Of a stretch of DNA of 64,000 nt, positions 10,070-21,215 are shown one piece after another. Location: assembly GCA_036346225.1 (NCBI GenBank), contig JARFIW010001256.1:984217-1048216 (forward strand). Direction: 5' to 3'. The translations under genes and the position numbers were made by a program. The notes under the pieces were generated by a model, which had not been told where the DNA came from, searched no databases, and saw nothing but the letters and a program-made list of their open reading frames with translations. The stretch comes from Platerodrilus igneus. Its lineage: Eukaryota; Arthropoda; Insecta; Coleoptera; Lycidae. Position 1 is the stretch's first letter, and each line of letters begins with the position of its first letter.

Positions 10070-12762
10070 TTATACACAGAAGACAGTCCTTTCTTTATGT
10101 TTGTTTGGAGTGCTTTTAATTTTATCTAATTTTATTCGCAGCATAAAATTTAAATCGACACCCAAGTCCTCTATCTCCTTTTCTAGCCAATAGTTTGATA
10201 CATAGAAACCGTCTAGGTTTTCGAATTGTAAAATGTACCGAAGTTTATCTCTATATATAAAGTATTTGACTCCACTGACAATCAGATCCATTCCTTTGTG
10301 TAATTCTTGCAACGTGTGACAATCTTTTAATCACGGCTCTCCTACTATATCCTGCATACGTATCTTGTTAGCTTGATCGACTTCTTCTTGTCGGTATTGG
10401 ACGGAATCCTTATTCTCCCACTCACTGTTACGTAGTTGCATGTCCACCACTTTTGGGAATATATGCTCGCTATAGGTTGTAGGATGCTCGGTTTTAAATG
10501 ATCCGAAAGGTTCTTTACTAGGCAAATATACAATGTTTAGCGGAAGCCCTTTGCGTGTGGTGCACGCCAAGTTTACGAAACCCGCATGCCTTAGTTCGTT
10601 TATGTTATCTGTCATTTCGATAAATACGTTTTCAGAATAACCTTCTAAAAGTATACGGATTTAGTACCATCCTTTTTCGCAAAGACGCCTACATAACTAA
10701 AAGAGTCTTTCTTACTGACCACAAATGCATACAGCTTGTAGAACTCGGATGTATATAAGTCAGTCCATCGACACATAAAATAATCTTTTAATTCTTCCTC
10801 ATTTTCTCAAATAAGATGTTCTTTGTCTAACACGTCTTTGTATCGTTCGCGTATTGTTGCAGTGTTTTCCATGTAGTCCAACTTTCACCTTTTTGCATCC
10901 ATTTCCTCTAATTCCAGCTGTCTTTCTTTTAGGCGGTTCCGTGGCGTAGTGGTATGTGTATGACTACTACGCCCAAGGTCCCGGGTTCGAATCCCGACAC
11001 GGTCCGCTTGAAAAATTTTAGGCGAGCATTTTTCACAAAAATACACCCTCGTTCGAATGAGAGGTAAAATGGAGGTCCCGTGTATGAGTGTTGTCACGCA
11101 CATTAAAGATCCCTACCTTGCTTGGAACAGCAAGGGTTCGGAAGAATTCCAAATTTTCCCGGTACAAAAACTCGCTTTCTGGCCAATGTAGTACCTTCGG
11201 GTGGAGCATTGGAAAATCAAATGTAATGTCTCTTTCTTTCACTTACAGCGTATGGCGTGCATAATGGGGCAATTTCCTTTAACGTAAATGGATAGATTTT
11301 TCTGCCAATATTTACGCGTTGTTGTACAACCTCGGGACGAATGTTAGGCGTAGTTATCAACCCCAATTCTGAAATACCTATTTCTTTTGGAATTGTAGAA
11401 TATGGTGTTGCAGATTGTGTAAAATATGTACTACCTGCTTTAATGTAGCACTTGTGTAAGATTTTTATTTTATCTGGGCTGTCTTCCTTTTTTACTATCT
11501 CCAAATAATTTACAGGTAAATAGTTAAAACTAAAAGCCGAATGTACATACTTTATCAATTTTTCCCTTTCTTTTGGTTTCTCGGACAACTTAATTTGCAA
11601 GCCAGTCAATTTCTTTGTATTGCAATCCCCCCAATACACGTACTGTAGTAGGTTATTATACACTAAACAACAGCTATTTTGTAGCTTGTCCGATAGCTTA
11701 CTCCACATTTTGGCAAGTGACACCGAGCACATTGGCGCCTTTAGGAAGTTTAACTTACTATCTTCCAATAAGGTTAAACAGTCTTTTAAGGGATTATAAA
11801 CCTGTCCGCACTGACATAGTTTCCAATTGTACAGTTGTATATTGTCGCTTCCAATCGCATAATACCATGTTCCTTAGCCAAAGTAGATGAGAATGTTTCC
11901 CTTAAACGTGCATCTGGACAATGTAAAAATCTGGTATATGATTTCTAAGTTGTTTATTAACACCAGGACTTGTTATCTGACACTCAAATTTGTTGTATAT
12001 CTTAATTCTTGCATTGGTTGTTAGCCATGTTAAACAATCAATTCTCACAGTTTTATCGTTGTCAACTATAATATTGCAGTTTCCTTCGTATTCGCCCTTG
12101 TAGCAAAAGTTATGGTTCGTAGTTAAATAATTAAATATCTCCATCTTGCTAAATATGACAGCAAAGTCTTGATTTACATCCATGTCAAAAAGATAGTAAT
12201 AGTCTTTTTTGAGTCCGTCTAATACATCTGGTAGTTCTTCCAATAAAGTTTCCAACTTAACATCTGCTAGTTCCACTTTGTACGGAACACATATAGAATT
12301 TTGGAATTTTTTATTAATGCTTTCGAAGCCTTCTTTTTCGATAATTTCTTTTACTCCCTGGGCCATCATGTTTGTGCTTTCCAGAGAAAACGGAAGCTTT
12401 GCTTTAACACCAAGCCTAGCGGAAACAAATCGGTCGAATTTTCTTCGTAGATAGCTGTTAAATGCACCACAAATTTCTTTTTTTATGATAAACATCCTTT
12501 TGTTTGCAGATCTTTGCTCGGCGTCAGAATGGTTGCAAATTTTAACCAACATTATATTGTCACAAAATAGTTCTGTAATTGGTGTGTGTAGTCCACCAGT
12601 CAGCATCGGTTCGCCTTCGACATAACAAATATTACCAATATCTGTCACCAGATTATTGTTGCACATATTTTCTGCCAGCAGCCACAATCCAAATCGTTCA
12701 TTTCTTGGTTTCACTTTATTCCCAAGAAGTTGAAGGACGTTAATCACCTTGAAGACGCTCAT
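10070..12762 (-). pseudogene. Rep-like protein of the palindromic element, left copy (broken)
   Basis: About 795 codons once the SINE at 10931-11230 is discounted. The start is the ATG at 12762 (MSVFKVINVLQLLGNKV), close to the central iterons. Residues 1-286 are open to a frameshift near 11900. Notable motifs: YYYLFDMDVNQDF (about residue 190), IKIYNKFECQIT (about 255) and, after the shift, MRLEATIYN. The spacing of aromatic-Asp, R/K-x-YNK and RLE motifs resembles rolling-circle initiators of the Rep_trans type, where the YNK tyrosine region nicks DNA. I see no canonical HUH motif, so the assignment is tentative. The C-terminal half has a charged helix (QLELEEMDAKR) and an unrecognised domain ending TPNKHKERTVFCV. 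In-frame stops and shifts make it non-functional. Confidence 0.55.
10931..11230 (+). mobile_element. tRNA-derived SINE, copy 4, inserted in the left Rep-like gene
   Basis: Starts AGGCGGTTCCGTGGCGTAGT, an intact A box, with B box GGTTCGAATCCCG. It is flanked by tctttcttt direct repeats (10921-10929 and 11231-11239). The right arm and the 48.7 kb copy have the uninterrupted site, so this is a later, clean target-primed insertion. It is the best preserved copy here. Confidence 0.92.
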
Positions 12763-12819
12763 GTTTACCGTTCTAGCTACTGCCGGATACTAAATTGAAT
12801 ACGAAAATTGCTCCTTATG

Positions 12820-13110
12820 TACCGTACAGAGTGGAGGCGTATATTGCCGAAGATACCCGACAAAATACGCAACCGCTAATCCGCCCTAGGTCGGATTTAC
12901 TTCGACCCAGGTCGGACTGAGCAGGGGTGTACAGCGACATATATCCGACATACATCCGACATATGTCCAGTATACATCCTACATATATCCGACATATATC
13001 CGGACACATGTCGATGTGCACCCAGTCCGACCTAGGTCGGATTAGCGGTTGCGCATTTTGTCGGGTGTATTCGAGTATCTTCGGCAATATACGACCCCAC
13101 TCTGTAGGGT
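12820..13110. promoter_or_regulatory. origin-like centre: 11-bp iterons between inverted arms
   Basis: Six tandem 11-mers run from 12938 to 13003 (CATATATCCGA, CATACATCCGA, CATATGTCCAG, TATACATCCTA, CATATATCCGA, CATATATCCGG), with a degenerate seventh to 13014. On each side lies an inverted block with CCTAGGTCGG and CGCTAATCCG; the right side has the perfect palindrome CCGACCTAGGTCGG (13027-13040). Both Rep-like genes start just outside (12762 and 13170) and diverge. Iterons beside an initiator gene with hairpin arms are typical of replication origins, and the region could also hold a shared promoter. Function is inferred from layout only. Confidence 0.6.
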
Positions 13111-13169
13111 GCATAAGGGACAATATTTCATATTCAATTTAGTATTCGGCAGTAGCTAGAATAGTAAAC

Positions 13170-15945
13170 ATGAGCGTCTCCAAGGTGATTAACGTTCCTT
13201 AACTTCTTGGGAATAAAGTGAAACTAACGTCACCATGACATAACTCACAATTAGGTAGCGGTCTGGCATGTTGGCAGCGATTCGTTGCTTAAGCCTTACC
13301 ATAACATATAATTTAACACTTTTCCTTTTTGAAGCGGATAACCAGGTTATATTTCATTTCCTTATAAATGGTAATCATGTAAACATGTTAGAGTTCTTTA
13401 ACAACCATCAGGTTGCTAATATCTATGTAGAGCCAGCTGGATAGGAAAAAGATAGAAGGATATAGGAAGACCTAGACCAAACTATATTAGTCAAATTATT
13501 AGAAATTTAGGTTGTGAAGAGTATGTAGAGCTTTTTAGATTAGCACAGAATAGAAAAGAAGTTAGAGCTGCGTCAAACCGACCTTAAGTAAGGTCGAAAA
13601 CAAAATGATGATGAACACATGAGCGATTTGGATTGTGGCTGCTGGCAAAAAATATGTGCAACAATAATCTGGTGACAGATATTGGTAATATTTGTTATAT
13701 CGAAGGCGAACAGATACTGACTGGTGGACTACACACACCAATAACAGAACCATTTTGTGACAATATAATGTTGGTTAAAATTTGCGACCTTTCTGACGCT
13801 GAGCAATCATCTGCAAACAAAAGGATGTTTATCCTAAAAAAAGAAATTTGTGGTGCATTTAACAGCTCTCTACGAAGAAAGTTCGACCAATTTGTTTCCG
13901 CTAAGCATGATGTTAAAGCTAAGCTTCCGTTTTCTCTGGAAAGCACTAACATGATGGGCCAGGAATTAAAAGAAATTATCGGGAAAAAAGATCTCGAAAG
14001 CATTAATAAAAAATTCCAAAATCCTATATGCGTTCCGTACAAAGTGGAACTAGCAGATGTTAAGTTCGAAACTTTATTGCAAGAACTACCAGATGTATTA
14101 GACGGACTCAAAAAAGACTATTACTATCTTTTTGACATGGATGTAACCCAAGATTCTGCTGGCATATTTAGCAAGATGGAAGTGTGTAATTATTTAACTA
14201 CAAACCATAACTTTTGCTACGAGGGCGAAAACGAAGAAAACTGCAATATTATAGTTGACAACGATAAAACTGTGGGAATCGATTGTTTAATATGGCTAAC
14301 AACCAATGCAAGAATTAAGATTTACAACAAATTTGTGTGTCAGATAACAAACCCTGGTGTTAGTAAAAAACTTGGAAATCATATACTAGATTTTTTACGT
14401 TGTGCAGATGTACGTTTAAGGGAAACATTCGCGTCTACTTTGACCAAAGAACATGGTATTACGCGATGAGAAGCGACAATATACAACTTTACCATTGGAA
14501 ACCATGTCAGTGCGGAACAGGTGTATAATCCCTTAAAAGACCGTTTAACCTTATTGGAAGATAGTAAGTTATACTTTCTAAAGGCGCCAATGTACTCGGT
14601 ACTATTTGCCAAAATGTGGAGTAAGGTATCGGACAAGCTACAAAATATCTGCTGTTTAGTGTATAATAACCTGCTACAGTACGTGTATTGGGGGAATGGC
14701 AATACAAAAAACTTGACTGGCTTGCAAATTAAGTTCTCCGAGAAACCAGAGGAAAGGGAAAAATTGATAAAGTATGTGCTTTCGGCTTTGAGTTTTAACT
14801 ATTTACCTGTAAAGTATTTGGAGATAGTAAAGCAGGAAGACAGTCACGATAAAATAAAAATCTTACACAAGTGCTACATTAAAGCAGGTAGTACATATTT
14901 TACACAATCTGCAACACCATATTCTACAATTCCAAAAGAAATAGTCATTTCGGAATTGTGGTTGATAAGTGCGCCTGACATTCGCCTAGAGGTTGTACGA
15001 CAACGCGTAAATATTGGCAGTAAACTCTATCCGTTTACGCTAAAGAAAATTGCCCCATTATGCACGCCATACGCTGTAAGTGGAAGAAAAAGACAGCTGA
15101 AATTAGAGGAAATTGATGCAAAAATGCGAAAGTTGGATTACATGGAAAACACTGCCACTATACGCGAACAATACAAAAACGTGTTAGACAAAGAACATCT
15201 TATTAGAGAAAATGAGGAAGAATTAAAATATTATTTTATGTGTCGATGGATTGACTTAGATACATTCGGGTTCTACAAGCTGTATACATTTGTGGTTAGT
15301 AAGAAAGACTCTTTTAGTTATGCAGGCATCCTTGCAGAAAAGGATGGTACTAAATCCGTATACTTTTTAAAAGGTTATTCTAAAAACGTATTTATCAAAA
15401 TGGTAGATAACATAGACGAACTAAAGAATGCGGGTTTCGTAACCTTGGCGTACACCACACGCAGAGGGGTTCCGCTAAACATTGTATATTTGCCTAGTAG
15501 AGAACCTTTCGGATAATTTAAAATCGAGGATCCTACAATCTATAACGAGCATATATTCCCAAAAGTGGTGGACATGCAACTACGCAACAGTGAGTGGTAG
15601 AATAAGGATTCCCTCCAATACCGACAAGAAGAAGTCGATCAAGCTAACAAGATACGTATGCAGGATATAGTAGAAGAGCCGCGATTAAAAGATTGTCGTA
15701 AGCTGCAAGAATTACACAAAGGAATGGATCTGGTTGTCGGTGGAGTTAAAGACTTTATATATAGAGATAAACTTCGGTACATTTTACTATTCGAAAACCT
15801 AGATGGTTTCTGTGTATCAAACTATTGGCTAGAAAAGGAGATAAAGGACTTGGGTGTCGATTTAAATTTTAAGCTGCGAATAAAATTAGATAAAATTAAA
15901 ACCACTCCGAACAAACATAAAGAAAAGACTGTATTCTGTGTATAA
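13170..15945 (+). pseudogene. Rep-like protein of the palindromic element, right copy (broken)
   Basis: Mirror copy of the gene at 10070-12762, mostly identical at protein level by eye. The start ATG at 13170 gives MSVSKVINV, then a stop. A LINE-C-bearing insertion at about 13224-13615 interrupts codons near residue 20. The frame resumes as FGLWLLAKNMCNNNLVTDIG from about 13625. A TGA at 14467-14469 falls in the R-L-E motif (GITR*EATIY), where the left copy has RLE. The frame then runs to EPFG (15516) and on through further stops to TPNKHKEKTVFCV at 15945. The helix KRKRQLKLEEIDAKMRKLDY and the unknown C-terminal domain match the left copy. Confidence 0.55.
13224..13615 (+). mobile_element. 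insertion ending in a LINE-C 3' fragment, in the right Rep-like gene
   Basis: Absent from the left arm, whose codons run straight through. The last ~180 bp encode a decayed LINE C-terminus and end with ggtcgaaaacaaaatgatga, as at 7786-7945. The first ~200 bp (13224-13430) match nothing else here and may be upstream LINE-C sequence. Confidence 0.7.
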
Positions 15946-16039
15946 CTTTGTATTAAAATTTAGTTTAAATTGCTCCATTCTTGGTATTAAATATTTTTAA
16001 ATTATGTTATGTATAATATCAAAATAAAAATTTTAGAAT

Positions 16040-16336
16040 AGTATTACATTGCTCTGTATTTATAAAAGACTATGAAGTTACCACGACCTTGAGAAAGTAG
16101 CCGAAACTAGGTAACCGAGAGCATAGCGACGTGGTGATTTTACCTATATGGTGGTTGTAAGAGTTGGTCCTAAATTTAGGGGTTAGGTTACCGATTTTTA
16201 GGGAAAGGATGGTTCTGGAAAAAATCTCACAAGGAGGTCCACAAGGAGGGAGCAAGGAGGAAATACCTTTAAAATAAGACTTTATAGTGCAAATTTACCT
16301 GGGAGGAGTGCGCCAGAGTGCCCATATTACCCTACT
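16040..16336 (-). repeat. right terminal arm of the palindromic element
   Basis: Reverse complement of the left arm. The inner terminus is GATTTTACCTATATG (ending at 16150). The outer part holds CCTAAATTTAGG and ends TGCGCCAGAGTGCCCATATT ACCCTACTC. Homology with the left arm stops within a few bases of 16336. A short ttca/gaag resemblance outside is too weak to call a target duplication. Confidence 0.75.
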
Positions 16337-17010
16337 CTTCAGCAACAACGATAGACAACCATATGGATGTTAGGAATTTTTCTACACCAATTTTAAGCAA
16401 ATACGGTACCGACAACACCATCTAAGAGGAAAATTGCTAAATATTCAGAATGCATAATTGCTTTATATTATTTCCGAATAGTCGTATCCAGTATTTCAAT
16501 CACATTCCTTAGGGCTAGAAATCGCACGCAATCTCTACCGAGCCACCGAGACATCCATTGTTGGTTTCTATAATAAATAAAGATAGCGTGTAATGTATAC
16601 AAAGTTTCCTATGGAATCAAGGGTTTGTATATATAAAGATATACTAAAGGAATAGCTGTAGCGAAATTTAGTAATTACCTCCCTACAACTTCCAAACTTT
16701 TAGTAGATAAGCTAGGGATAGTCAGGATTAAAATCCAAGACGTCCATGCACTTAGTAAAGGTGTAGCTCTGGTTTTTATATTTCCAGATTGTTTATACCA
16801 ATTAGTACATATCCAAAGTGTAATAAAATAGAAATTTGGTACGAACTTCTTTGACCTTTAGACTTTAAAAAAAAACAGCATTAATCAAAATCATTAATGA
16901 CACTTTTGAAAGTTCATTGGTTATAGTTTTGTTTACAAACATACGCTAGAGTAGGTTTAAAAAAAGCTTGTAGATTTTGAGGTTCGCAATATAGAACAAA
17001 CAAAATTACT
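16337..17010. other. intronic DNA, nothing recognised
   Basis: AT-rich, with no open frame or repeat that I recognise, between the palindromic element and the truncated tail of LINE-A copy 2. Confidence 0.4.
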
Positions 17011-20000
17011 ATCTGCGTGCGATAGATAGTCCGATCTAGGTCTACTTCTACCTTTTTTTTTCTATCTCTGCTTGTAATATATCCCGTACTATTCCTCAAA
17101 AATGCCTTAGATCGTATCCTGCCCTTCTATTTCTCCTGTTTTTTTTTTGTTTTCCACAGATATCTATATTCCCCTACTATTTCTATAATAACCTATTTGT
17201 TATTAACTTTGTCTGTACATGCTTTCATCCTCATATATCTGAAGCACAACATTTCAAAAGGCTTCTATCCCTTTCTGTTTGCTTTTCCTACTGCCCGTAT
17301 TTCATAGTCATGCTGTACTGAGCTCCACACAAATGCTCTCAACAATTTTCTTCCCATTTCTATTTGTTGTCTTTGAACTCAGCCGCTGTTTTTTCTTGTT
17401 AGATGTAGTTCAGTCCCCTTCTATTGTTTTACAATTATTTACCTTATTTCCCCTATATTCAGTGATATGTGGGAGGGGCTGGGGGGAGGGGGAAGCAGCC
17501 TATGACTGTCAAGTTTCCCAGCACTTGAACATTTTCCAAATTAAGTCTTTCCAGCACATCCTTTCGCAAATTAGTTGAAAATATTTCCCAACCAACACCT
17601 GTAGTTGTTTATAATAATCATCAGATTTAAGTGCACTTTTTTATCGTCATTTGGTTTTCCGTCTTGAAACTGATTGGACGCGTACCTTTACTTATTTATA
17701 TTCTGAGCTAGCCTATACAGTTCCCTGAAATTCCCACAATAGCCTATATACAGCTCGGTTCCCTTCGATTGTTTTCTAATTATATGCCCTATTTCTCCGA
17801 GATTCAGTGGTATGCGAAGGGGTTTAAGCAGCCTGTAGCTGCCAAGGTACCCAAACATTTAGACATTTTCCGAATTAATAGTTTTCCAGTAAATCTTTTT
17901 GCACAATTAACATTATTCGAGAATATTGAACAACCAATACCTATAATAATAATCATGTTTAAGTGACGTTATTTCTTTTGTCATTAGTTTTTCATTTTGG
18001 GACTGGTTGGACGTGTACCTCCATTGATTTCTATTCAGAGCTAGCTTACACATTTCCCTGAAATTTCCATAGCCTACATCTTTCACTATCTGTGTGTAAT
18101 AGTCTAACCTGGGTCTACCTCTACTTCCCGTTCTTCATATCTCTGCTTCTAATATATTCCGCACTATTCCTTCATGCCCTAGTACGTGGTCTATCAACCT
18201 ATATCTTCTATTTTTTTACTGTTTTCCACATATTTCTGACCTCTTTGTTCTTAACTTTGTTCATGATATCTTCATCATATGTCCGTAGTACCACATTTCA
18301 AAGGCTTTCACCTTTTCCTTCTCCGCTTCTCCTACTATCCAGGCTTTACAGCCGTACGATGCTGTGTTCCACACATATGTTTTAAGGAATTTTTTTTTGT
18401 TTCTATGTTTGTTGTGTTTGAATACAGTATGTTGGTTTTTCTTGTGAAATGTAGTATGACCTTGAGATCTTTGTATTATATTTTTTGCGCTTTCCCATCT
18501 TGCGTTATTTGACTTCCTTGGTAGCAGAAATCCTTAAGCTCTTGTATGTTCTCGTGCTTCATTTATTTTCCCCTCCCTTACATACTAGTACTTATTTTTA
18601 TTTATGTTACTTATCATACCGTATCTCTGTTAGAACTCTTTCCGTTTCATTAAAAGCAGCTTCTAACTCTCTTTTGCTAGATGCTAATACCGCTATATCT
18701 GCAAATCTAAGCATATCAATCTTTTATCCCTGCAAGGTAATTCCAAATGTCTTCCTACATTTGACAGTATTCATTGCCTCTTCAATGTACAAGTTAAAAA
18801 TTAATGGGGTTAGGGCACATCCCTGTCTAAAACCTTTCTTAATATTTACTTCTCCACGTTCCTGCTCTAATTCAATTACCGCTGTTTCCTCTTTGTATAA
18901 GCTATGTACTATCTGCCTATCCGTAAAACTCATTCCAATCTTTTTTAGTATTTCTAACATTGTTATAATGCATGCGCGACTGTTATAGTCTAAGGTATAA
19001 CCGTTAAAGTCCCGCGCGCGCGTGTTCAGAGCTAATACGACAGTTGGCAATACATACTAAACACGTACATAATATTGCGCAACAATATATTACGTCATAA
19101 TTGCGTCTCAAATTGTATCTCATACCAAAAATATTTATTATGATACAAGAGGCGCCTTAGGGAAAAGATAAAATGTACTCACAAAATAATGTGGAGCTCT
19201 TCACGACCTAGCGGTTATTCTTGCGGCAGGAACCATATTCATTTCCATTTTGGGCGTGAGTCGGGCTTCGCCCTCGTTGAAACCAGATTTTCTGTCTTCC
19301 CTCTTCGTAATCGTAGGTAAAACGGAGCAATAAAGGTTGGGAATTATACAAGGTAGAGATACGGTAAAGGAAACCTACATTATCTGAAAAAGAAAAGACA
19401 AAGTCATGACACAGGTAACGTCACTGTTCGGCGTCTCGTTCGTTCATGCCGTCGTGTCGGAAAACGCTACTTATTTCCTCGCTCCACGTCTGCTCATTCT
19501 CTTGCGCCGACGCAACTGTCCGAAGTGACAGAAATGCACAAGTCTATTTTTTTTTAATATTTGGCGCGAATTCACTCGCAAATTAGAAAATGTGCAATGC
19601 CAATTTTTGGCATGTCACAACATTTTTTTCTATTTTACATTGTCGAATGCTTTTTCCAGATCTACAAATTCTATATACATGCTTTACCCTTTTTCTATTG
19701 TTTTCTACATTCTACCCCTCAGAGCTAAAATAGTCTCCCATGTTCCCCTGTTTCGTTGATCTTCTCCTAGTATTTCTTCAACTCGTTTTTCCATTCGTCT
19801 TTGTAGAATTCTAGTTAATATTTTTGACACGAGTGCTGTCAAACTATTGTTTCCGCGCTTCTCTTTTTTGGTATAGTTATTATGATGTTACGTTTGAAAT
19901 CTTTGGTTATCTCGCCTGTCTCATACATATAGCTTATAAGTTGGAAGAGACGTTCTGTTACTGTTAGCCCAGCGGCTTTTAGAGTTTCTGCTTACACCTT

Positions 20001-20557
20001 ACCTGTACCCGACGCTTACCGATTTCACACCCTTTAGTGCTAATTTAAACTCTCTAAGTATATCTCTAAGTATAGGATATTCCAAGTCATCATTTTCAAT
20101 GTCTGATTCCTGGACTAATGCTGTTAGTTCTTCTCTTGCATATAAATTCTGTATACATTTTTGCAATCTAACTACTTTCTCTACATTTTCTATAAAGATA
20201 TTTCCTCCCGCGTCCCTTATATTTTTGATATACGGTTTTATATTCCTAAAATTTATTCCAATTAGTTTGTATGCTTCGTCTGTCTTTCCTATTTCCATCT
20301 TAGTTTGTACCTCTTTGCACATTTCATCAATCCATTGTTCTTTAACTTTCCTGCATTTGCGAATAATTTCCCATTTTATGGCTTTGTATCTTAGTTTTCC
20401 TGTTTCGTGTGATCTATTTTGTGTATTTTCGTCTTTCTTCTATTAAATTCAGGATATCTTTTGTTATCCATGGTTTCTTATTTTCTTTTTGTGTATATCC
20501 CAGAATATCTCTGGCCGGATTTAATGTTATTCCATTCTGTTTCTACTTCCTTAGTAT
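17011..20557 (-). pseudogene. LINE-A copy 2, RT and tail part (broken)
   Basis: Minus-strand LINE-A interrupted by a solo LTR (18961-19619). Recognisable parts, downstream to upstream: distal tail module (17011-17420), doubled UTR modules (17440-17990), C-terminal CRL/YCTQIV region (18010-18380), the RT core with reversed FADI and QGCALTPLIFNLYIEEAMNT around 18600-18870, and the RT N-terminus and linker from 19624 to 20553. It is cut at 20557 by the Gypsy element; its 5' remainder is at 27509-27795. The tail lacks the SINE pair seen in copy 1 and so shows the empty site. Confidence 0.82.
18961..19619. mobile_element. solo LTR, copy 1 (659 bp), with 4-bp target duplication
   Basis: Starts TGTTATAATG and ends GGCATGTCACA, flanked by acat at 18957-18960 and 19620-19623. 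It splits LINE-A copy 2 within codons that are continuous at about 30605-30640 in copy 3. It shares landmarks with the element at 42911-43549: CGTTAAAGTCCCG, CGACAGTTGG, GACGCAACTGTC, TTGGCGCGAATTCACT. TG...CA ends and a 4-bp duplication fit a Ty3/Gypsy-type solo LTR left by recombination. No internal region is present. Confidence 0.8.
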
Positions 20558-21095
20558 TGTAGCGGGCTACTACTACCGCGTTTCACTGATTTAAAACAAG
20601 TAATAACAAAGGTCTTTATTACTCACTGTTCACAAGTTTAATTAACAGTATATGCCTCATTTATAGATGTTTTCAGTCCAATTAACAATGAAGCACTATC
20701 ACACTAATGAATTTACAAGCACTAATATCTTCTTAAACTAAATTATTAACCATAGGTCTATTAACAACACTAAAACTACTATAATTTATTTATTACACTT
20801 TTGTCTATTTATGTATTCTACAAGCTGTATGTACATTAGACCCGGTCACTTCATATAATATTTATGTTTACTGTTGGACAAAAGCTCAACTATTTAACTT
20901 TACACAACATAATTTATATTCGACATTTTGATATAGACTAACCTCTTACATTTATTAGCGGTTTTATATATACTCTGAATTAAAAAAGATTACTCATTCT
21001 CCAGTAATTGCTAGAAGAATTCTCGGTCCCTGGAGAATATACAGTGCCTACGGCACTTGTGCGTTTGATGGGTTGCCTAATAGTAGCTCGCAACA
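20558..21095 (-). repeat. 3' LTR of the Gypsy element
   Basis: 538 bp, TGTAGCGGGC...GCTCGCAACA on the + strand, matching 26972-27504 almost throughout (TAATAACAAAGGTCTTTATT; GCTAGAAGAATTCTCGGTCC). Immediately inside, the - strand reads AAAAGGGGGCAG, a good polypurine tract for plus-strand priming. Confidence 0.93.
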
Positions 21096-21215
21096 CTGCC
21101 CCCTTTTTAAAACCGTTACGTCTCGTAACTTTAAATACATTTTGAGGCCAATTTGATGACTGATGACAGTATCGGCAGCTATCTCCTCTGGTGCATCCAC
21201 CGTTGGAAATAACAG
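20980..21215 (-). other. Cys-rich coding remnant after the macrodomain
   Basis: After the macrodomain stop, another frame on the - strand reads NGGCTRGDSCRYCHQ, then basic residues (VTRRNGFKKG), up to the polypurine tract. The C-x5-C-x2-C-H spacing hints at a small zinc-binding tail. It may be the shifted end of the polyprotein; too short to classify. Confidence 0.35.

Larger units (their letters stand above)
9651..16336. mobile_element. near-palindromic element with two divergent Rep-like genes
   Basis: About 6.7 kb whose left half is repeated, inverted, in its right half. From the outside in, each arm has a ~200-bp outer repeat, an inner terminus beginning CATATAGGTAAAATC, a 3' UTR, a ~795-codon gene read outward from the centre, and a central origin-like region. 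The arms are diverged by point changes. Each has private insertions: a SINE at 10931-11230 on the left, and a LINE-C fragment at about 13224-13615 on the right. A third, shortened copy at 48701-50054 has the same inner termini on both sides, so the unit with two inverted ends is what moved. It looks like an integrated head-to-head dimer or an element with gene-length TIRs. The family is not recognised. Confidence 0.75.

Noticed and set aside
10931..11020. tRNA genes at the SINE heads
   Set aside because: A and B boxes are present but there is no complete cloverleaf with an anticodon arm and matched acceptor stem. The same body and tail follow every copy, so they are SINEs.
12938..13014. CRISPR-like array
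   Set aside because: Contiguous 11-mers without spacers in a eukaryotic element.
9651..16336. The large palindrome as an assembly artefact (foldback join of one allele)
   Set aside because: The arms differ by many substitutions, carry different insertions (SINE on the left, LINE-C fragment on the right) and different inactivating mutations. An artefact would give near-identical arms.
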